DNA of 64,000 nt from assembly GCF_004210215.2 (NCBI RefSeq), contig NZ_CP067394.1, positions 3,782,001-3,846,000 on the forward strand, read 5' to 3'. This DNA is from Cryobacterium sp. SO1. GTDB lineage: Bacteria > Actinomycetota > Actinomycetes > Actinomycetales > Microbacteriaceae. The notes beneath the pieces were generated by a model that was not told where the DNA came from, ran no database searches, and saw nothing but the letters and a program-made list of their open reading frames with translations. A program made the position numbers and the translations under genes. Shown here one piece after another: positions 1 through 9,199 of the stretch. The number at the start of each line of letters is the position of its first letter. Position 1 is the first letter of the stretch.

Positions 1-1065
1 CGGGTGGCCATCACCCAGGCCGGAGTGTCCGAACTCACCCGCCGCGGCCACGATGTCGTCATCCAGCGGGGTGCCGGACTCGGCTCCTCGATCACCGACG
101 ACGCCTACGCGCTGGCGGGGGCCACCATCCTCGACACCGCGGCCGAGGTCTGGGCCACCGCGGACCTGCTGCTCAAGGTGAAGGAACCCATCGCGGCCGA
201 ATACGGCCACCTCCGCGCCGACCAGGTGCTCTTCACCTACCTGCACCTGGCTGCCGACCGAGCCCAGACCGAGGCCCTGCTCGCCTCGGGCACCACGGCG
301 ATCGCCTACGAGACCGTGCAGCTGCCCAACCGCACCCTGCCGCTGCTCTCGCCGATGAGCGAAGTCGCCGGGCGCCTGGCCGCGCAGGTGGGCGCGTACC
401 ACCTGATGAGCGCCGCCGGCGGCCGGGGCATCCTCCTCGGCGGCGTGCCCGGCACACCCAAGGCCAGGGTCGTGGTGATCGGCGGCGGCGTCGCCGGCGA
501 GCACGCCGCGGCCAATGCGCTGGGCATGGGAGCGGACGTCACCATCGTCGACCTGTCGGTGCCGCGGCTGCGCGAGCTGGAGGCCCGCTTCGGGGGCAAG
601 ATCCAGACCCGGGCGTCGTCGGCGTTCGAGATCGCGGCCCAGCTCGCCGACGCCGACCTGGTGATCGGCTCCGTGCTGATTCCGGGCGCGGCCGCGCCCA
701 AGCTGGTGACTGACGAGATGGTCGCCGGAATGAAGAAGGGTTCGGTGCTCGTCGACATCGCCATCGACCAGGGTGGCTGCTTCGAGGGCTCGCGGCCCAC
801 CACCCACGATGAGCCCACCTTCGCCGTGCACGGCTCCGTCTACTACTGCGTCGCCAATATGCCCGGCGCGGTGCCGGAGACCTCGACCCGGGCGCTCACC
901 AACGCCACGTTGCCCTACGTGATCGCCCTGGCCGACAAGGGCTGGAAACGGGCGATCGCCGAGGATGCCGCTCTGGGTGCCGGGCTGAACATCCATGCCG
1001 GCACCGTCACCAACGCCGGCGTCGCCGCCGCGCTCGGCCTGCCGCTGGCCACCGCCCGACGCTGA
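1..1065 (+). CDS. ald: Alanine dehydrogenase, N-terminus cut by window edge
   Basis: NAD-dependent L-alanine dehydrogenase, interconverting L-alanine with pyruvate and ammonium in the cytoplasm. The first visible residues, [12 protein letters not shown], match the region just after the N-terminus of this family, so roughly 15 residues lie outside the window; the internal GTG at position 4 is not the true start. The substrate-side motif LLKVKEP lies near residue 60, the Rossmann nucleotide-binding loop [17 protein letters not shown] near residue 160, and the conserved [11 protein letters not shown] near 250, followed by the family C-terminus with [20 protein letters not shown]. The length is normal apart from the missing start. 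A long palindrome follows the stop and may act as terminator. Identification is secure. Confidence 0.95.
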   Translation, partial: RVAITQAGVSELTRRGHDVVIQRGAGLGSSITDDAYALAGATILDTAAEVWATADLLLKVKEPIAAEYGHLRADQVLFTYLHLAADRAQTEALLASGTTAIAYETVQLPNRTLPLLSPMSEVAGRLAAQVGAYHLMSAAGGRGILLGGVPGTPKARVVVIGGGVAGEHAAANALGMGADVTIVDLSVPRLRELEARFGGKIQTRASSAFEIAAQLADADLVIGSVLIPGAAAPKLVTDEMVAGMKKGSVLVDIAIDQGGCFEGSRPTTHDEPTFAVHGSVYYCVANMPGAVPETSTRALTNATLPYVIALADKGWKRAIAEDAALGAGLNIHAGTVTNAGVAAALGLPLATARR

Positions 1066-1093
1066 CACGCTGACGGATGCGTCCGCGAGCGGT

Positions 1094-1155
1094 GTGCGGG
1101 CCAGGCGCCGTTATGCGGGTGGCGTGCCACCCGCGTAACGGCGCGGCACCCGCAT
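1094..1155. repeat. Long palindromic element, copy 1 of family A
   Basis: Two 30-base arms around a 2-base centre (GT) pair at 24 of 30 positions. The inner 19 pairs (1105-1144) contain only one G-T mismatch. A second, inverted copy sits at 20351-20412 with 26 of 30 arm bases identical and pair-preserving substitutions. It lies between alanine dehydrogenase and the next gene on the same strand, so it may serve as a terminator, but its length and recurrence suggest a dispersed REP-like repeat. No T-run follows. Confidence 0.75.
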
Positions 1156-1246
1156 AACGCCCCTCGAGGTTCACTCTGTGGTCACGCTCACGAACCGGGC
1201 CACGCCGCTTCCCCGGAGCAGCGGGCCCACCTCGTAAGCTGAGCCT

Positions 1247-2257
1247 GTGGGGGACACCAGAGAACGCGCAGTGGTGGCCGGGGCATCCGGCTTCATCGGC
1301 CAGAGGCTCGTTCGCGACCTCCGAGACCAGGGGTACCAGGTCGCCTGCATCGGCCGCTCCGGTCCCGACGCCAGGTGGGGCGACGATGCCGCCGTGCGGT
1401 CACTGGTCGACGGCGCCGACCTGTTGGTGAACCTAGCCGGGAAAATCGTGAACTGCCGGTACACGGATGCCAATCGCACCGAGATCCTGCGCTCCCGGGT
1501 CGACACCACCAAAAAGCTCCACGAGGCTGTCGCCGCGAGCGAGCGGCCGCCACGGCTGTGGCTGAACGCGAGCACGGCGACCATCTACCGGTACGCTCTG
1601 GACCGTCCGATGACCGAGAGCACCGGGGAGATCGGCTCCGGCTTCTCGGTGGACATCGCCCGCGAGTGGGAGGACGAGTTCTTCGCCGGCACCCTGCCCC
1701 AGACCCGGCGGGTGGCGCTCCGGATGGCGATCGTTCTCGGCGACGGCCCCGCCACCGCGATCCTCGAACGCCTGGCCAGGGTCGGGCTGGGCGGGCCCCA
1801 GTTCGACGGCCGGTGGTTCCCGCACCGGCGCTACCGCGGCATCGGCGCCCATCCCTCCGGCGACGGCAGCGCGCCGTCGCACCGCTCCCGCGGGCGGCAA
1901 CGTTTCAGCTGGATCCACATCGACGACGTGATCGGCGCCGTCTTGTTCATCGTCGCCCACCCGGAGATCGCCGGGCCGGTCAACCTGGCCGCGCCACACG
2001 CCAGCGACAATCGCACGCTCATGGCCACGCTGCGCCGCGCAGTGGGCGCCCCGATCGGTCTGCCGGCATTCCGCTGGATGCTCGAACCCGCCATGTGGCT
2101 GCTCCGCACCGAACCCGAGCTGGTGCTCAAGAGCCGCTGGGTGCAGCCGGAACGGCTGCTCGCCGCCGGGTACACCTTTGCCTGGCCGCACCTCGACCCG
2201 GCGATCGACGACGTCGTGCGACGTGGAAGTCGACGGCCCACGCGTCGCATCAACTGA
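1247..2257 (+). CDS. TIGR01777-family NAD(P)-dependent epimerase (SDR39U1-like)
   Basis: Extended short-chain dehydrogenase of the TIGR01777 / SDR39U1 type; substrate unknown. The N-terminal Rossmann motif is visible as VVAGASGFIGQRL, followed by LVNLAGK, an NAST stretch in place of the usual catalytic serine strand, and FSWIHIDDV, which is diagnostic for this group. The C-terminus carries the short DUF1731-like tail with KSRWVQPERLLAAGYTF. At 336 residues it is slightly longer than usual, owing to a low-complexity arginine/glycine insertion around residues 190-215 just before the IHIDDV strand. The start is a GTG; an ATG is not available nearby. It is flanked by a palindrome upstream and the molybdate operon downstream, with no obvious functional link to either. 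Confidence 0.85.
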   Translation: MGDTRERAVVAGASGFIGQRLVRDLRDQGYQVACIGRSGPDARWGDDAAVRSLVDGADLLVNLAGKIVNCRYTDANRTEILRSRVDTTKKLHEAVAASERPPRLWLNASTATIYRYALDRPMTESTGEIGSGFSVDIAREWEDEFFAGTLPQTRRVALRMAIVLGDGPATAILERLARVGLGGPQFDGRWFPHRRYRGIGAHPSGDGSAPSHRSRGRQRFSWIHIDDVIGAVLFIVAHPEIAGPVNLAAPHASDNRTLMATLRRAVGAPIGLPAFRWMLEPAMWLLRTEPELVLKSRWVQPERLLAAGYTFAWPHLDPAIDDVVRRGSRRPTRRIN

Positions 2258-2280
2258 GGCCGCCCGCGACTGAACACCGT

Positions 2281-2304
2281 CTATCTCCGCGAAAACGGTA
2301 ATAG
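2281..2304. promoter_or_regulatory. Inverted repeat upstream of the molybdate operon (candidate operator)
   Basis: CTATCTCCG and CGGTAATAG form an inverted repeat (7 of 9 positions pair) with a 6-base A-rich centre, ending 10 bases before the ATG of the HTH-Mop regulator. Its position would suit autoregulation by that protein. Inference only; no consensus for this regulator type was available to compare. Confidence 0.35.
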
Positions 2305-2314
2305 AGTGGTTTTC

Positions 2315-2719
2315 ATGTCTCAGATACGGATCAAAGACGCCGCCGCGTTCCTGAGCGTCAGCGACGACACCGTGCGCCGTTTGATCGACAACCACACCCT
2401 GCGCAGCTCGAAGGATGCCTCCTCCCGCACCGTGGTCGACGGCCTCGCGCTCGCCCGGTTGGCCCGCACGAACGCCGTGCTGCCAGAGGACCCGTCCGGG
2501 ATCGGCCGGTCCGCCCGCAACCGGTTCGTCGGCCTGGTGACCGACATCGTCATGGACACCGTCATGGCCCAGGTCGAGATCCAGTGCGGCCCGCACCGGG
2601 TGGTGTCCCTGATGAGCAGCGAAGCCGTGCGCGAGCTCGGCCTGGAGCTCGGCTCCGTCGCGATCGCCGTCGTGAAGGCCACCACCGTCATCGTCGAAAC
2701 CCCGGCGGGCAAGGCCTGA
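2315..2719 (+). CDS. HTH-Mop molybdate-responsive regulator
   Basis: Small (134 residues) two-domain protein. The N-terminal half is an excisionase/MerR-like helix-turn-helix (residues 1-55, with IKDAAAFLSVSDDTVRRLID). The C-terminal half (about 65-134) is a single TOBE/Mop domain that in this family binds molybdate or tungstate oxyanion, recognisable from NRFVGLVTDIVMDTVMAQVEI. It is the first gene of the modABC operon, with only 2 bases between its stop and the modA start, so it very probably senses molybdate and regulates the operon. The ATG was chosen over a GTG three codons upstream because of the better spacing from the purine-rich stretch. It differs from E. coli ModE in having one Mop module and an excisionase-type HTH, an arrangement known in actinobacteria. 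Confidence 0.85.
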   Translation: MSQIRIKDAAAFLSVSDDTVRRLIDNHTLRSSKDASSRTVVDGLALARLARTNAVLPEDPSGIGRSARNRFVGLVTDIVMDTVMAQVEIQCGPHRVVSLMSSEAVRELGLELGSVAIAVVKATTVIVETPAGKA

Positions 2720-2721
2720 TC

Positions 2722-3519
2722 GTGACCCGTCCCCTCCGGGCGCTGACGCTGCTGGCCGCACTGGGCATCCTCAGCGCCGGCCTCACCGGATGCGCCGCCC
2801 CGGCCGGGACCGCGCCGCCCGCTTCCGCGTCCGCCGACATACTCGAGGGCGGCATCACGGTCTTCGCCGCGGCCTCGCTCACGACCACCTTCACCGAGCT
2901 GGCCGAGGCATTCGAGGCCCAGCACTCGGGAACCACGATCACGCTGAACTTCTCCGGTTCCTCCGACCTCGTCACCCAGATCACCGAGGGCGCCCCGGCC
3001 GACGTGTTCGCCTCTGCCGACATCACGAACATGACGAAGCTCACGGATGCCGGCCTCCAGACCGGTGCCTCGGTCGACTTCGCCACGAATGCGCTCGAGA
3101 TCGCGGTCCCGCCGGGCAACCCCGCGGGCATCGCCGACTTCGCCGACCTGGCCACGCCGGGGCTGAAACTGGTCGTCTGTGCCCCCGAGGTCCCCTGCGG
3201 GTCGGCCACCGTCGCCAGCGAGAGGGCCGCCGGCGTCACGCTCACACCGGTGAGCGAGGAGTCCTCCGTCACCGATGTGCTCGGCAAGATCACCTCCGGC
3301 CAGGCGGATGCCGGCCTCGTCTACGTCACGGATGTCACGGCCGCCGGCGACGCCGTCGAGGGCGTCGAATTCGCCGAATCCGTCGAGGTCGTGAACACCT
3401 ACCCGATCGTGGCGCTGCAGGATTCCGCCGCCCCCGATCTGGCCCAGGCCTTCATCGAGTACGTGACCGGCAGCGCCGGCCGGAGCGTTCTGGCGGCCGC
3501 CGGGTTCGGGGCGCCGTAG
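2722..3519 (+). CDS. modA: Molybdate ABC transporter substrate-binding lipoprotein
   Basis: Periplasmic-type binding protein that captures molybdate outside the membrane and hands it to ModB. The protein starts with a lipoprotein signal peptide ending in the lipobox LTGC near residue 24. The mature part shows the ModA hallmarks: [14 protein letters not shown], the anion-contact region [12 protein letters not shown] and [12 protein letters not shown], and a C-terminal [10 protein letters not shown] near residue 200. The start is the GTG immediately after the regulator stop; an open frame continues upstream but overlaps the regulator. Length (265 residues) is typical. It is followed after 4 bases by modB. 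A cysteine pair around residues 153-158 (CAPEVPC) could form a disulfide. Confidence 0.95.
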   Translation: MTRPLRALTLLAALGILSAGLTGCAAPAGTAPPASASADILEGGITVFAAASLTTTFTELAEAFEAQHSGTTITLNFSGSSDLVTQITEGAPADVFASADITNMTKLTDAGLQTGASVDFATNALEIAVPPGNPAGIADFADLATPGLKLVVCAPEVPCGSATVASERAAGVTLTPVSEESSVTDVLGKITSGQADAGLVYVTDVTAAGDAVEGVEFAESVEVVNTYPIVALQDSAAPDLAQAFIEYVTGSAGRSVLAAAGFGAP

Positions 3520-3523
3520 CCGC

Positions 3524-4338
3524 ATGAGCCCGGCAGCCAAGCAGTATTCCGGCGTCCCCGCGTGGGTCGCCGCCCTCGCCGTGGTCGGCGCGGCCTTCGT
3601 GCTTCTGCCCCTCGCGGCGATGGTGCTGCGAGTGAACTGGGCCGAGTTCATCCCCCTGATCAGCTCGGAGTCCTCGGTCGCCGCGCTGCTGCTCAGCCTG
3701 CGTACCTCGCTCGCGGCCACCGTCCTGTGCGTGATCTTCGGCGTGCCCATGGCCCTGGTGCTGGCCCGCACCGATTTCTGGGGCCAGAAGCTGCTCCGGT
3801 CGGTGGTGCTGCTCCCGTTGGTGCTGCCGCCGGTCGTCGGCGGCATCGCCCTGCTGTACACCTTCGGCCGTCGGGGCCTGCTCGGCCAGACGTTCGAGGT
3901 GCTGGGCCTCGACATCGCGTTCACGACGACGGCGGTGGTGCTCGCGCAAACCTTCGTCGCGCTGCCGTTCCTGGTGCTCAGCCTGGAGGGGGCGCTGCGC
4001 ACGGTGGGCACTCGCTACGAGGCGATCGGCGCCACCCTCGGCGCCGGCCCGTCGACGGTGCTGCGCCGCATCACCCTGCCCTTGGTGGTGCCGGCCGTGG
4101 TGTCCGGGGCGGTGCTCTCCTTCGCCCGCGCCCTCGGCGAGTTCGGCGCCACCCTCACCTTTGCCGGCAGCCTGCAGGGCAGCACCCGCACCCTGCCGCT
4201 GGAGATCTACCTTCAGCGGGAAACCGACCCGGACACCGCGGTGGCACTGTCGCTGGTACTCGTGGTGGTGGCGATCGTGATTGTGAGCCTTGCCCACCGC
4301 ACGGGCGTGCCCTCCCGGCGCCGGGAACGGGCGCTGTC

Positions 4339-4342
<4 letters not shown>
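3524..4342 (+). CDS. modB: Molybdate ABC transporter permease
   Basis: Inner-membrane channel subunit of the molybdate importer (272 residues). Several hydrophobic segments are clear, including one at residues 14-36, one over the [25 protein letters not shown] stretch near 58-82, and a last one near the C-terminus. The cytoplasmic EAA loop that docks on ModC reads [22 protein letters not shown] near residue 166. Family members carry the same LPPVVGG sequence seen near residue 104. The stop codon overlaps the modC start (GTGA), indicating translational coupling. Confidence 0.95.
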
Positions 4343-5424
<1,082 letters not shown>

Positions 5425-5502
5425 CACCCGCACCGTAATACCGGCACGGGCCGGGCGCGCTAGTGTCGTGGCGAACCGTGGCGCCGACCGAGGAGGCCGC
5501 TC

Positions 5503-5943
5503 ATGAGCGTCGGACTAACCATCACCCGCACCATCGCGGCGCCGCCCGAGCGCGTGTTCGCCGCCTGGACCCGGCCGGAGGACTTCTCGGTGTGGTTCGG
5601 CGGCGACGCCGTCGACGTGCCGACCGAGTCCGTGCTGATGGACGTGCGGGTGGGCGGCCGGTGGACGGCCGTGATGCATGTGCCCGACGGCAGCGAGATC
5701 TATTGGCACGGCCGGTACACCGAGGTCGACCCGCCCCGGCGGTTGGCCTTCACCATGGGCGACGACCCGGCCTCCGACACCGTCGATCCCGTCGTGGTGA
5801 CGTTCACGCCGGCCGAAGCCGGCACCGAGATGCGGCTCACCCAGCCGCGCGACGATCTCACCAACGAACAACTGGCGCAGACCCTGCTCGGCTACAACTC
5901 GTTCTTCGACACCATGGAGATCCTGCTCGCCGGTCGCGACTGA
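5503..5943 (+). CDS. SRPBCC / AHSA1-family protein
   Basis: 146-residue helix-grip protein of the AHSA1 (activator of Hsp90 homologue) branch of the START-like superfamily. It opens with the usual ITRTIAAPPERVFAAWTRPEDFSVWF and shows DVRVGGRW and YTEVDPPRRLAFT, all typical of bacterial AHSA1 proteins that bind small hydrophobic ligands; no specific ligand can be named. A good ribosome site (GAGGAGGCC) precedes the ATG. The gene ends only 6 bases before the convergent phosphodiesterase gene, with no terminator between them. Confidence 0.88.
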   Translation: MSVGLTITRTIAAPPERVFAAWTRPEDFSVWFGGDAVDVPTESVLMDVRVGGRWTAVMHVPDGSEIYWHGRYTEVDPPRRLAFTMGDDPASDTVDPVVVTFTPAEAGTEMRLTQPRDDLTNEQLAQTLLGYNSFFDTMEILLAGRD

Positions 5944-5949
5944 TCCGCC

Positions 5950-7080
5950 CTACTGAACCGCGGTGGTGATGAGGCGCTCCAACCGCACGATGCCGACATA
6001 CCGGCCGGCGTTGTCGATGACAATCAGCGGGTCGTAGCGGTGGGAGCGGTCTCGAGTGATCGCGCGCAGCAGGGCATCCTTCACCGGGGTGTCGACGTTC
6101 ACCCGCAGCGCGTCGGTGGCGACTCCGAGTTGAGCGCTCTCGCTGTCGAGAACCGACACCGGTCGACCGTGATGATCAACGAGCACCACGGTGCGCACTC
6201 CCTCATGATCGGTGAAGACCCTGGCTGCAGCAGCAACCGACGGCACAGCGGGAGCGACGTCGAGCAGATCACGCACGACCACGAGCTGCTCAGGCTGCGC
6301 AATCGGCAGAACGAGCCTGCTCAGTACAGGCCACGCCGGCCCGGGCCTGGCAAGGTAGTAGCCCTGCGCGAGCGGCACCCCGAGGGCGGTGATGGTCTCA
6401 TACTCCGCCTCTGTCTCGATGCCCTCCGCCAGGACCCAAGAGTCGATACGGCCGGCGAAGGTGCCGATCATCTCCACGAGCGCGCGCTTGGTTTCGTCGG
6501 TGTCGATGCCCTGGATGAGTTCCCGGTCGAGCTTGATCAGCGCCGGCTTCAGGGCCAACAGGCGCGACAGCCCGGCATAGCCCGAGCCGAGGTCGTCCAC
6601 AGCGATGAGGCCGCCGGCGGCACGGATGGCGTCGAGCACAGGCTCGAGGTCGGTCGCGGAGTCGATGGCGGACTGTTCGGTGAGCTCAACGAAGACACCC
6701 TGCAGGTCGGGGTGGTCTCGCCACACGGCCCGGATGGCGTCCTGCCGGAGCACGTGCGGTGACACGTTCACAGTGAGGAAGCAATTGACCGGAATCGACG
6801 CACGGTCGGCGAGGACCACGCGCAGGCAACGTGCCTCGATTTCTGCGGATCGGTCCGCAGCACGGGCCTGGGCGAACAGGTCCTCCACGCTGATCCCGGC
6901 AGGCATCTCGAATCGGGCCAGGCCCTCGTAGCCCACCACGATCGCGCGGGCAGTGTCCACGATCGGCTGGAACGCGGAGGACACTCCTGTTCCGGCGCTG
7001 AGAGTATCCAGCAGGTCGCTCCACTGTGCATCCGAGAGCGGTGCAGCGGAGAGCGGTGCAGCGGAGAGTGGTGTCGTCAG
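5950..7080 (-). CDS. EAL-domain c-di-GMP phosphodiesterase with C-terminal CBS-like pair
   Basis: Cytoplasmic protein predicted to hydrolyse cyclic di-GMP. The EAL signature appears as GYEGLARF, with further conserved motifs TVNVS, VELTE, DDLGSGYAG, LIKLDREL, LAEGIET and QGYYLARP; all metal-binding and catalytic positions appear kept, so it is probably active. After the EAL domain (about 35-270) follow two short repeats resembling a CBS pair (SVAAAARVF..., VKDALLRAI...), a likely regulatory ligand domain. A GTG at 6984 is the first standard start, but the frame upstream reads LLDTLSAGTGVSSAFQPIVD, matching the family N-terminus, and opens with a CTG that overlaps the stop of the DUF1059 gene (CTGA). 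I therefore extend the gene to that CTG. The N-terminus holds three copies of a 15-base repeat encoding PLSAA-like units. Confidence 0.85.
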   Translation of the reverse strand: MTTPLSAAPLSAAPLSDAQWSDLLDTLSAGTGVSSAFQPIVDTARAIVVGYEGLARFEMPAGISVEDLFAQARAADRSAEIEARCLRVVLADRASIPVNCFLTVNVSPHVLRQDAIRAVWRDHPDLQGVFVELTEQSAIDSATDLEPVLDAIRAAGGLIAVDDLGSGYAGLSRLLALKPALIKLDRELIQGIDTDETKRALVEMIGTFAGRIDSWVLAEGIETEAEYETITALGVPLAQGYYLARPGPAWPVLSRLVLPIAQPEQLVVVRDLLDVAPAVPSVAAAARVFTDHEGVRTVVLVDHHGRPVSVLDSESAQLGVATDALRVNVDTPVKDALLRAITRDRSHRYDPLIVIDNAGRYVGIVRLERLITTAVQ

Positions 7081-7253
7081 GAGACGACCACGATGCGGTC
7101 CGTGATGCTCTGAACCATCTCAGGGCTGACAGAGTCGAGACCATGCACCTTGCTGGCATGCCGGGCGACAAGAACGAGGATCTCGTCGTCGGTGGAACTG
7201 ACCCAACTCGCGGTGCAGCCGGGCACAACATCTCCGCATGCAAAAGACTTCAA
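7077..7253 (-). CDS. DUF1059 small protein
   Basis: 58-residue protein of the DUF1059 family, described as small, probably metal-binding proteins; function unknown. It opens with MKSFACGDVVPGC, the family signature with two cysteines, and continues with STDDEILVLVARHASKVHG, where the HA...VHG histidines are also conserved. The start is TTG, preceded at 8 bases by a strong ribosome site (AGGGGAGAG). The stop overlaps the CTG start proposed for the EAL phosphodiesterase, suggesting the two are translated together. The gene is too short for ordinary ORF length cut-offs but the family match is clear. Confidence 0.85.
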   Translation of the reverse strand: MKSFACGDVVPGCTASWVSSTDDEILVLVARHASKVHGLDSVSPEMVQSITDRIVVVS

Positions 7254-7347
7254 GACACTCTCCCCTTGTTGTCGTCGCCGGCAGGCGACTTCATGATTCG
7301 GTCCGCTTCCGAGTGTAGTTCGGGGGCGAAGTGGTTCAGGTTTGGAG

Positions 7348-8985
7348 CTAGTAGCGCACCTCGTCGACGGGCCCGCCGCCGGCCAGGTCCTCGAGCAACA
7401 GCTCCGGGTGGTCGCGCACGGTGTTGCGCAGGCGCCACGGGGTGCTGAACAGGGCCAGCAGGGTGCCGTCGCTGCGGCGAAGCACCTCCACCTGACGGTC
7501 GTGCCCGAGGATCAGCGCGCTCTCCTTGTCGGTGCGGCGGGCCAGCTGGTACGGCAGCACATCGCTGCGGATGGCGGCGCCGAAGTCGTGCGACATCCGC
7601 TCTTCGACGACTTCGAACTGCATCGGGCCGACGGCGCCGAGCACCGGGGCCTGGTCGCCGCGGAGGTCAGAGCGCATCACCTGGATGACGCCCTCGTGGT
7701 CGAGCTGGTCGATGCCGCGGCGGAATTGCTTGTGCTTGCTGGTGTCGGCCGGGCGCACGGCACGGAAGTGCGCGGGCGCGAACATCGGCAGCGGCGGGAA
7801 GGTGACGGCGGGGCTGCCCTCGTGGATCGAGTCGCCAACGCGGAGCGCGGAGGCGTTGACCAGGCCGACGATGTCGCCGGGCCAGGCTTCCTCGGCCACC
7901 TCGCGGTCCTTGCCGAACAGCTGCTGGGCGTATTTGGTGGCGAACGGCCGGCCGGTGGCGGAGTGGGTGACCACCATGCCGCGGCGGAACTGGCCCGAGC
8001 AGACCCGCACAAAGGCGACGTAGTCGCGATGCGAGGAGTTCATGCCGGACTGCACCTTGAAGACGAAGCCGGAGAACGGGCTGGTCACGGGGCGATGGCC
8101 GCCGTCGGCATCCAGACGCGCCTCGGCGGGCGGGGCGAAGTCCACCAGGGTGTCCAGGATGTGCTGCACTCCGAAATTGAGCACCGCGGCGGAGAACAGC
8201 ACCGGGGTGGTGATGCCCCCGAGGAACGACTCCTCGTCGTGGTTCTGGCCCTCCTCGGCGAGCAGCTCGGACTCCTCGGCGGCGGCGACCCAGGCATCGC
8301 CCTCTGCTGCGGCGGCTTCGTCGGCGGAGGTGCGCTCGGACTCGGCGCGGGTGGCTCCGCCGGCGGTGCGGTTGAAGCGGATGAAGTCGCTGCTGTCCCG
8401 CTCGATCACCCCGCGGAAGTCGCCCGCGATACCGACCGGCCAGGTCAGCGGGGTGGGGATCAGGCCGGTGCGGGTGCGGATCTCGTCCATCAGGTCCAGC
8501 GCGGCCGAGCCGGGCCGGTCCCACTTGTTGATCACGGTGATGACGGGCAGGCCCCGCTGCCTGCAGACCTCGAAGAGCTTCATGGTCTGCACCTCGAGGC
8601 CCTTGCTGGCGTCCACGAGCATGACGGCGGCATCCACCGCGGAGAGCACCCGGAAGGTGTCTTCGGAGAAGTCGGCGTGGCCGGGGGTGTCGACCAGGTT
8701 GATCACGCTGTCGCGGTATTCGAACTGGATGGCGGCGGAGGTGATCGAGATGCCGCGCTCCTGCTCCATGGTCATCCAGTCGGAGACGGTACCGCGACGG
8801 CCGGCCTTGCCGTGCGTGGCGCCGGCGGTGGTGATGGCGTGCGCGTGCAGCAGCAGCGCCTCGGTGAGCGTGGACTTGCCCGCGTCGGGGTGGGAGATGA
8901 CGGCGAAGGTGCGTCGGCGAAGGGCCTGGGCCTCGACCTCTTTCGGGGACACCTCGGTGCCCAAGGTCACGGTTGCTTCAGCCAC
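7348..8985 (-). CDS. prfC: Peptide chain release factor 3
   Basis: Translation GTPase RF3 (545 residues), which removes RF1/RF2 from the ribosome after termination. GTPase motifs are all present: G1 SHPDAGKST at residues 31-39, the switch region ERGISITSAA near 77-86, G3 DTPGH at 99-103 and G4 NKWD at 153-156, where most homologues have NKLD or NKMD. Domain II starts near residue 305 and the RF3 C-terminal domain near 400 (KHKQFRRGIDQLDHEGVIQVM). The region around residues 225-265 is unusually rich in Ala and Glu and is likely a flexible insertion. Start is ATG. The upstream region contains a duplicated 44-base segment that may include its promoter. Confidence 0.97.
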   Translation of the reverse strand: MAEATVTLGTEVSPKEVEAQALRRRTFAVISHPDAGKSTLTEALLLHAHAITTAGATHGKAGRRGTVSDWMTMEQERGISITSAAIQFEYRDSVINLVDTPGHADFSEDTFRVLSAVDAAVMLVDASKGLEVQTMKLFEVCRQRGLPVITVINKWDRPGSAALDLMDEIRTRTGLIPTPLTWPVGIAGDFRGVIERDSSDFIRFNRTAGGATRAESERTSADEAAAAEGDAWVAAAEESELLAEEGQNHDEESFLGGITTPVLFSAAVLNFGVQHILDTLVDFAPPAEARLDADGGHRPVTSPFSGFVFKVQSGMNSSHRDYVAFVRVCSGQFRRGMVVTHSATGRPFATKYAQQLFGKDREVAEEAWPGDIVGLVNASALRVGDSIHEGSPAVTFPPLPMFAPAHFRAVRPADTSKHKQFRRGIDQLDHEGVIQVMRSDLRGDQAPVLGAVGPMQFEVVEERMSHDFGAAIRSDVLPYQLARRTDKESALILGHDRQVEVLRRSDGTLLALFSTPWRLRNTVRDHPELLLEDLAGGGPVDEVRY

Positions 8986-9008
8986 GTGCTTAGTTTCCTA
9001 CCTGTATA

Positions 9009-9096
9009 CGTCTGTCAATACGGCGCTCGCGCGCACGAGTCCTTCAAATATGCGTCTGTTGATACGGCGCTTGGGCACACGAGTCCTCCAAACATA
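9009..9096. repeat. 44-base imperfect tandem duplication upstream of prfC
   Basis: Two adjacent 44-base units, each starting CGTCTGT and sharing ATACGGCGCT, CACGAGTCCT and CAAA blocks. Read toward prfC, the unit nearer the gene contains a TTGACA sequence where the other has TCAACA. The duplication may have doubled a promoter or operator; no coding potential is seen. Confidence 0.75.
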
Positions 9097-9140
9097 ACCT
9101 GCGCAGCTGTTCAACTCCTCCCCGCTAATTGTTACCATCC

Positions 9141-9192
9141 TTTACAAACAGCGCCGGCACATGGGATAATTTTGGTACCTACCGCTGAGGAG
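9141..9192 (+). promoter_or_regulatory. Promoter and ribosome site of the ROK sugar kinase
   Basis: A -35 box TTTACA (9141-9146), an 18-base spacer and a -10 box GATAAT (9165-9170) match the sigma-70 consensus well, and GAGGAG (9187-9192) sits 7 bases before the ATG. The -35 box lies inside GTTACCATCCTTTACAAAC, whose right half resembles the operator found upstream of the ROK repressor at 16443-16461. Confidence 0.6.
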
Positions 9193-9199
9193 CCCCGCC

